From: Nipponacmea schrenckii
Taxonomy: Eukaryota; Mollusca; Gastropoda; Lottiidae
DNA: 64,000 nt
Assembly (NCBI GenBank): GCA_030562195.1
Contig: JAUJPP010000007.1
Span: forward strand, 20,271,769 to 20,335,768
Direction: 5' to 3'
Shown here in pieces: positions 56,611 to 64,000 of this stretch. Positions within the stretch are counted from its first letter, which is position 1; each line of letters begins with the position of its first letter. The notes beneath the pieces are model-generated. The model was given only the letters and a program-made list of their open reading frames with translations, did no database searches and was not told the origin of the DNA. A program made the translations under genes and the position numbers.

Positions 56611-59600
56611 ATATATAAAATTATGCAGTATATCTAGGTTCAATGATAATTCACTTATTCAAGCAAATCATTAGTTCACAAGTAAATACTTATATATGGT
56701 ATTCTGACATTGTTGACTATCCCCAATCTACTATCTTTGTGTCTAGTGTGTGTCTAGACTATTATTATAATATAACAGACACTAGATCTGTAGAACTATT
56801 AAAACTCTGATTGAATTATAACAGTAATAAAGGTAGTCCTGCTGATAATTTTAGTATTGATTGTAATGATAAGGAAGAAATAATTTTCTTTATAAATAAA
56901 GACATGCCAGAAAGTAATCTATAATTTGAGACTATCATCCTATCTGTTGTTGTAATCTAGTGGTACTAGGGTAGAGACTATCTGCTACTATGTTGGAGTT
57001 TACTATCAAAACTAGAACCTGAGCACTACTTACAGCTCAATTTCCTACTAATTATTAGTAAATGTTATCAGTCATCAAAATGATAATAATCACGTTTCTA
57101 CTTAAAGTGGCAGTCTGTCCCAATATACAAGCTACATTTTAAAACATTATATCCTAGTAGTAATGGGTGGTTAGATTAAAAATTAGATTGTTTTTAAATT
57201 ATTTTCAAAAAGGGTTATTACTTCCTCTACCAACATAATGAAACCCCACAATACACATTGGAACCTCAACAATTTTCCAGGTATTATTACGCACTCTTCA
57301 TACTTGCTCGATTCCCTTTTTGAACTTGGCACATTTTTTCTCTTTCAAAATAAAATTAGTGCATTGATGTCTGTTTTCTGCCTCATGTGACATCAAGCAG
57401 AAACATGGCTTTAAAGCCAAATCAGACAGTCATCCATGATCTATATATTATAATCAATAAAATTCTAAAAGAAATTAATATCTTACCAAATTAAAAAGTT
57501 GCCTTGAGTTCACATCATGAAAAATGAATTAAAGATGGTGTCACTGTTTCTTGCATACTGATAACTGACTATTGGTGAAGCTGTGAACAATTTCACTATC
57601 GTAATGATCTTGTTAATGAACAAAACTCAATGCATATTTGTGAAAGGCAGTTTTCTGAGTGGTGGACATTTGAGGTTAATTCTTAAAATTAGTGACCTGA
57701 TCTGATCTCACCAGAACATTGTTCCAGTTGGTCACATAAGCAATTGTAATATAATCTGATTAGAGTTCACTTCTTTTTAGACCACTATTCTAGATTTTCT
57801 ATTTGTCATTGCTAAGATAATCACTGAATATATTCATGTGAACACAACTGAAATGATATAGGCTTGATCTCTGTTCATTTTGAACAATTTATATTTTTTC
57901 AGTGCATGTGTACCCTCTTAAAGCGACAATTGTTAAGTAAAAAATTCCATGGTAAAAGGAAATAACAAAGGTTATTGTAAAGTGTTTTTAAGAAAAAAAA
58001 TCTGTTAAAGTAAAGTGTAAGAAATCAAAGTAAAAGCATCTGTTAAGAAAAGGTGAACTATTTACTATTACTAATGCCTGTGTGGGTGAATGTCATTTCC
58101 TCAAAATTTAAAATGATTAGTCTGAAACTCTGGCCCACTGAACATCAAATTGCTTTATAATACTTCTAAGATCTGTACTGTATCTGATAATCTTATTCAA
58201 GAGAAAAATATATTTTGTTCAATAGATGAAGAGATAATTTTTCACCTAATTTGAGTGTTTGATTTATCACAAAACAATATTTTGGTCCGATATCGTTTCT
58301 TGCTTACACTACAGATTGTTTTCACTTGTTTGATATATTCAGGATATTCATATATCAAAATAATTGTTAACCTTAGCTTTTATCTATTATACATTTTACA
58401 ATTCTTGACTGCTTAAAATTTATGATCCTAGTCAATTTGGGCTATCTTAAAAGAGATAAATTAATGAAAAGTACAGATATTTTCTTTAATTTTACCCCCA
58501 AATTTGTCCACAGCAAAACAACACAAAACAAAAAACATCTTTACAAAAAATATATTACTTAATTAGTCTTGATTAGTGTATATTCGTGAAATATAAAAAT
58601 ATAGAAATTGACATTATAATTAGTTGGTGAACCAGATTAAAAAAAGTAAAGCCAGAATAAGAGGGTTAAAGTTTCACCAAACAAAAACCAGAGAAATCCT
58701 ATGTGGTGTGGTATGAAACTACATCTTCTTGCACCCAGCAGGTATTCATTCTATTACACTTGTTTTACTCGCCTTATAACATTGAACAGAACATAGTCTA
58801 CATTGTTAGTACGCCAAGCTCTCTTGTTTAAGAGGAAATATTAGCCTTGCACAATGTTAAGACTGTTGTTTTTTCCCTCACCATATTTTATTTATTGAAG
58901 AATTGACAAAATATATCTTACACTAGCTAAATAAACCCAGTCTATTTTAGAACATGTTCTCTTATCATCAATAATTGTTCTTTAACATACTTTGTATAAC
59001 TGGAAACTGATCTTTCTTACAAATTCTCCCCAATATCACTAAATCAATCCATTTTGGACATTTTCTAGATGCTTGCTTATCATTCAATTTCTGAGCACAT
59101 TAGGCTGGAAGAATACAAATTATTGTTCTTAATCACAGACAGAACTATGTGGGTTTATGTAATACAATTTTTAGTCAGAATTGAAACTTTATTATATTGT
59201 CAGTTAAGGAATAGATCATAAACCAACTCTCTATCTACTGAGCAATCTTGCTGTCAAATGAGAAGTTATGGTTACATTGTGAAAGAGGTGGAGACCTTAC
59301 TCCCAAGAGCACTCACTTTTGCATCAGAAACATTTCGAGCACTGAGAGGTTTTCATTCCTGCCAGTACATTCTATCTAAGAGAATATCACAGATAAACTT
59401 GTAAAATCATTAGACTAATGTATGTCTACATGCAGCAGGTCTTCAATAGATTCCAAAAGTTTAATAGTATTAATGGTGATCTAGTCATAACTAACGCTTG
59501 TTTGACATGTGTCAAAAATTAAATACCCTGAAAAATTTCAAAAGAACTTTGCAGAATATTTTAATAGCATCAATGATTTCATGAGAATTGAGAAATGAAA

Positions 59601-62600
59601 GATTGATATTTGACATTTTGTAATCACAAACAGATTGTAGCAAATAGCGGATCCTTGAAGACAAGAGTTAAAAATATCACTCTGTCACATATTAAAAGGG
59701 TTACAGTCCCAAACTTACAGTCCTAAACTTATAGTCCCAAACTTATAGTCCCAAACTTACAGTCCTAAACTTACAGTCCCAAACTTATCTGTCTCTATAT
59801 ATTGTTCTGTACAGTTGTAATCACCTTCTGAATGCATGGACTTTCTTAAAAATAATAGAACCTAAATGATCATTTTAAAAAGTAATACATGCTGTTGAAA
59901 CTAATTCTAACAGCTGGTAAAGCATATATTATAGACAGTATATTATAGTGTATTATACAATTTGATATTTATGATTACATACAAAATAACATATCTTAAT
60001 CCAAGGCTGTATTTTTATATTTGATAAAAGAAATGACTATGTTTCTAACAATTCTTACTTTAAGTAATGAGCTAGTTTAGATGTTTTTAAGAACTGTATC
60101 CATTAAACACCAGTACCTGTACTAATATTATGATGTAAGGGCTCATTATAAGTAAAGGAGAAAATCATTCCTAATGTGTTTTTTGGCTGATATCTCTGAG
60201 AATTGTGTTATTTAGTTTTTCTAGCTAATTAACTTAAGAGAGTTTGGTTCATCTTTTAGCAATGTTGGTGTAGTTCAGTTGAATTTTGAAAGGTAATAAA
60301 TAGTTTTGACTACGATTTACACGAAAATAACACATTCTCAATTTCTGCCAGCATTTGTTATTGTCAGTCAGTGTGAGGGGGAAGGCAGATGATGGGGAAC
60401 ACAATCGTTAAAAGATATAAGCATTAATCTGTAAAGTAAAACACTCCCAACTGTCTTTTTCATTTCTATTTCATTTAACACTTGTCAAACATGTAGTTAA
60501 GTTAATTATCTTTAATGTCTATATTATTATCTTCAATTTATCTCCCATGTTTTATCTAGGATCTTAGTATTGATACTGGTATTCTTGTCTTTGTGGTTCT
60601 TTCAACTACCACAGTCGTTTTTATTGTTATGCTTTCATATTCTTAGTTTCACTTAGATTGTTTGCCAGGCCAGGTAACATATACCCACAGAAGCAAACAT
60701 GCTAAATTCAGGAATTTCCTCAAATTTATCCAATACATCATTGATATACATAAGTATACCAAATCATACATCACTTTAACCTGTTTCACATCTACTAGGC
60801 ATATTTCAACTGAGCCAAAGGCAGAAACTTACTTGCAGAAGCAAGTCGCTATGACCTCAACAAGAATTGTTGATGGGCCAATCAACTGAATTTCATTTTT
60901 GTTCATGTGAGCCTATGACGCATTAAGGTTTGTGATAAACCATTTTTATCATGGAAAAGGGGAAAATAAAAAAAGTCAAATTGTATTCTAATTATTGTGC
61001 CTTCTTGAGGTATGTGCAGTATTTTGTAACTGATGCCTTTGTTCTATTAATTTAAATATTTAGCTAATCTCTTAGGATTTCTTTCATTGGTTTACTCATT
61101 CAAGCTTTTGTGCCAAATGTTGGCTGATAATGATAAAATTTGTGTTTTTTGAATAACTATCTCTGGTAAAAGAGAAATACAAAGAAATTGATGCAATGTT
61201 AACAAGAATGATATAATTCCAGACAAGATAATAAACTCCCCAATGGCTTGTATTCAACTTGAAAAAATCTTTAAATATCTCTTCTCTAGACATTACAATA
61301 TCACATAATCATTACACATTTACAGTGCTACAAGTACCAAGGTTTATGATATTTTGTTAATTTAATAGAATATTTAACCTTTATGTTGACTAAAGATCAT
61401 GATATTATAGAAATATGGTACAAGTTATCTACAAGAATAATATTTATTATGTGATATGAAAGCCATGTGTATCTAGCTCTATTTTTTAGTGGATAGAAAT
61501 AATATACTATCTTGTCTTGAAACAAGGCAGTATTCTAGCTCAAGATTACATTGTTATATCTTAGCACAAAAATATTCGATCTGCAATGGTATGAAACAAG
61601 AGGTATACGTCTTACAAAAAATACCCTTCAATTTATATCTTTCAATGGCTTTTTGTGCTGTGTTCTTGATGAAATTGATTTTTGCTTCCCCCTCTAACTC
61701 CCTAAACACAAAGAAATGGTTAGTGTGAAGATCTTTTATTAAAGATTAAAAATATTGGAATACAAGTATAACACAATTACAACAATAGGTCTAAACTCAT
61801 ATTCCATAATAGGGCTTATCAAATACTAACTTATGCCAAATACTCCAACAGGAGTAGAGCGTCTCTTATTTTGTGTACCATTTAGTGCTGATTTGTCTAG
61901 AGCATGGTGTAGTTTTAATCTGACACATTGTACTTTAATCTGATGTAGTGTACATTAATTTGACACAGTATAGCTTTAATAATATTTATAAATATACAAT
62001 GTTTGTATATATAATTTACAGTGATATCTGTAGATAAATACTCAAATCATGAGAAATAAAAAAGTTCATGTATAGGATATATTTGTATGTTTATTTTAGT
62101 AGAAATTTCCCTATCATTATTATATTTCACATTTATCAACAATTTCCTATTCTTTTATTAAAATATTTTGTAATTTTCTGAAGGTTTATCATATATAGAG
62201 ATAAACAATGGATTGTAATATCATCTTTTAGATAACCATGGTATTTCCACATGGCCATCAAGCTAAATTTAATTTGCACATAAACCATACTTTTGCACCT
62301 TTTTGCCAATTGCTGTGATTTTCCTTAAGATAACAAATGTTTTTATGTCATTCGGAGAGAATTCAGAAGTTAGTTATTGTAAGAATGAAAAAAAAACTGA
62401 TAAAAATATATTTTGTTTAAGTGGAAAAGCAATTCAATTGTTATCATCTAATTGAGAAAATGATGTTTACGTTATTTAAAGTATATTTATACTATTTTTT
62501 TGGGACAAAAAAAGGCACATAACATATGCAATTATAATTTTAATTTAGGCTTGTGGTAATGCAATAATGTAAAAATTATTTAGAATGATAAGTTTATATT

Positions 62601-62949
62601 TGTTTATATTAAGTTACAGATGATGTTATGTAACTATTTCTCTCTCTGTTACCAAATGGAAGTATATAATATTTATATTAAGAGTGTACATTGTAATAAC
62701 TATGATGATATGACAGGTGGATAATGGATGGTCTTGTAGCAGTGTGATACACAGATTATATGAATGCCTTATATTTGGTTGAGTTGTAGTAGGATTGGTT
62801 GCTGGTGTGGTTTTCTTTGTGGTGTCAATTGTTTGGTTGTGTGGTCCTCTGTGGTGTTAATTAGATGAGTGGCACATGGAGGCACACAATTTTCTGTTTT
62901 TTTTATGTGGGTTGGTGGTTCATTATAAGTCTGGCTTTGTTGTCCGTTA
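56611..62949. other. AT-rich stretch with one short tandem repeat
   Basis: No coding exon or RNA gene recognised. A 14-bp repeat lies at 59700-59787, and three loose copies of a roughly 22-bp phrase (TTTAATCTGA) lie near 61910-61980. Confidence 0.4.
59700..59787. repeat. 14-bp tandem repeat, about six units
   Basis: Units of ACAGTCCCAAACTT with C/T variants (TATAGTCCCAAACT, ACAGTCCTAAACTT). Confidence 0.9.
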
Positions 62950-63825
62950 TTGTTGTGTTGGCTATACACCGTTCAGTTCACAGTGGTGTTGTTATTCAGG
63001 TCTTCACTTTACAGTCGTATTAGGTGTTAAGTTCACAGTGTTATTGTTATTTAGATTTTTAGTTCACAGTGCTGTTGTTAATTTAAGTGTTTAGTTCACT
63101 GTGGTTCAGATGTTAAGTTCATAGTGTTGTTATTTAGGTGTTCACATCACAGTGGTATTATTATTCAGATGTTCACATCACTGTGGTGTTGTGTTTTAGG
63201 TGCTCAGTTCACAGTGTTATTGTGTTTTAGGTGTTTAGTTCACAGTGGTGTTGTGTTTTAGGTGCTCAGTTCACAGTGGTATTGTGTTTTAGGTGTTTAG
63301 TTCACAGTGGTGTTGTGTTTTAGGTGCTCAGTTCACAGTGTTATTTTGTTTTAGGTGTTCAGTTTACAGTGGTATTGTGTTTTAGGTGTTCAGTTCACAG
63401 TGGTATTGTGTTTTAGGTGTTCAGTTCACAGTGGTATTGTGTTTTAGGTGTTCAGTTCACAGTGGTATTGTGTTTTAGGTGCTCAGTTCACGGGTGGTAT
63501 TGTGTTTTAGGGTGCTCAGTTTACAGTGGTATTGTGTATTAGATGTTCAGTTTACAGTGGTATTGTGTTTTAGGTGTTCAGTTCACAGTGGTATTGTGTT
63601 TTAGGTGCTCAGTTCACAGTGGTATTGTGTTTTAGGTGCTCAGTTTACAGTGGTATTGTGTATTAGATGTTCAGTTTACAGTGGTATTGTGTTTTAGGTG
63701 CTCAGTTCACAGTGGTATTAAGTTTTAGGTGCTCAGTTCACAGTGGTATTGTGCTTTAGGTGCTCAGTTCACAGTGGTATTGTGTTTTAGGTGCTCAGTT
63801 CACAGTGGTATTATTCAGATGTAAT
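62950..63825. repeat. 31-bp minisatellite, roughly 25 units
   Basis: The unit is GTGCTCAGTTCACAGTGG plus TATTGTGTTTTAG, period 31 bp. It is degenerate at the left (to about 62950) and more uniform from 63190 onward. Open frames over it are by-products. Confidence 0.9.
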
Positions 63826-64000
63826 TTACAAGGGTTGTTTGCTGAGGTAGTATTTGGGAAAGTTGATCACCAATACATTATTTCTTGTGTGAACTTCCAT
63901 TGCAGCTTTGTTGCTAAACTATGGATTTTATCTTTTGAATCGTAATAGAGGAAGGTGTATGTCATATCCATTCATCCAACAGCAGATGGAAATCCTACCA

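Noticed and set aside
1..64000. tRNA, rRNA or other structural RNA genes
   Set aside because: Scanned by eye for tRNA A/B boxes with cloverleaf context and conserved rRNA blocks; only SINE-like tRNA relics were found.

Overview
This is an AT-rich, intron-bearing animal nuclear window, most likely from a mollusc (gastropod or bivalve). Coding exons have metazoan splice signals and match animal gene families. The introns and spacers carry many tandem repeats and a degenerate interspersed repeat (phrases such as AAGGGCAATAACTC and CCAAGTTTCATCAAAATCC) of a kind I associate with molluscan genomes. The organism assignment is an inference from style, not from a search.

Layout. A THAP zinc-finger exon lies at the left edge on the minus strand (467-814). 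A complete ETO/MTG/Nervy (RUNX1T1/CBFA2T) co-repressor gene runs on the plus strand. Nine exons are assembled here between 12788 and 17069, and a phase-compatible distal first exon is likely at 8772-8844. Its 3' UTR probably ends near 18.83 kb. An unrecognised five-exon gene on the minus strand (27228 down to 20469) encodes a predicted 327-residue protein with a Cys/His-rich C-terminus. It is head-to-head with an intronless MTCH2-like gene on the plus strand (27797-28693). A four-exon minus-strand gene (34710 down to 31569) encodes a predicted 156-residue, Ser-rich, tail-anchored membrane protein. From 34.7 kb to the right edge I find no confident coding sequence, only minisatellites, SINE- and MITE-like elements and some promoter-like patches. 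This may be intergenic sequence or the long 5' intron of a gene lying outside the window.

Most striking observation. The 3.6-kb, 79-bp tandem array at about 20893-24528 is not anonymous satellite. Read on the minus strand, each unit is 66 bp of exon 4 of the unrecognised gene plus the first 13 bp of the following intron, so the exon's 5' splice site is repeated about 45 times inside that intron. The single unit with an intact reading frame joined to a real 3' splice site is the founder exon at 24529-24647. It is phase-compatible on both sides.

Functional links are limited. The RUNX1T1-like protein is a nuclear transcriptional co-repressor scaffold, MTCH2 is a mitochondrial outer-membrane insertase for tail-anchored proteins, and the neighbouring small gene happens to encode a tail-anchored protein. 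That adjacency may be coincidence. All exon models are read by eye from splice signals and frame continuity.
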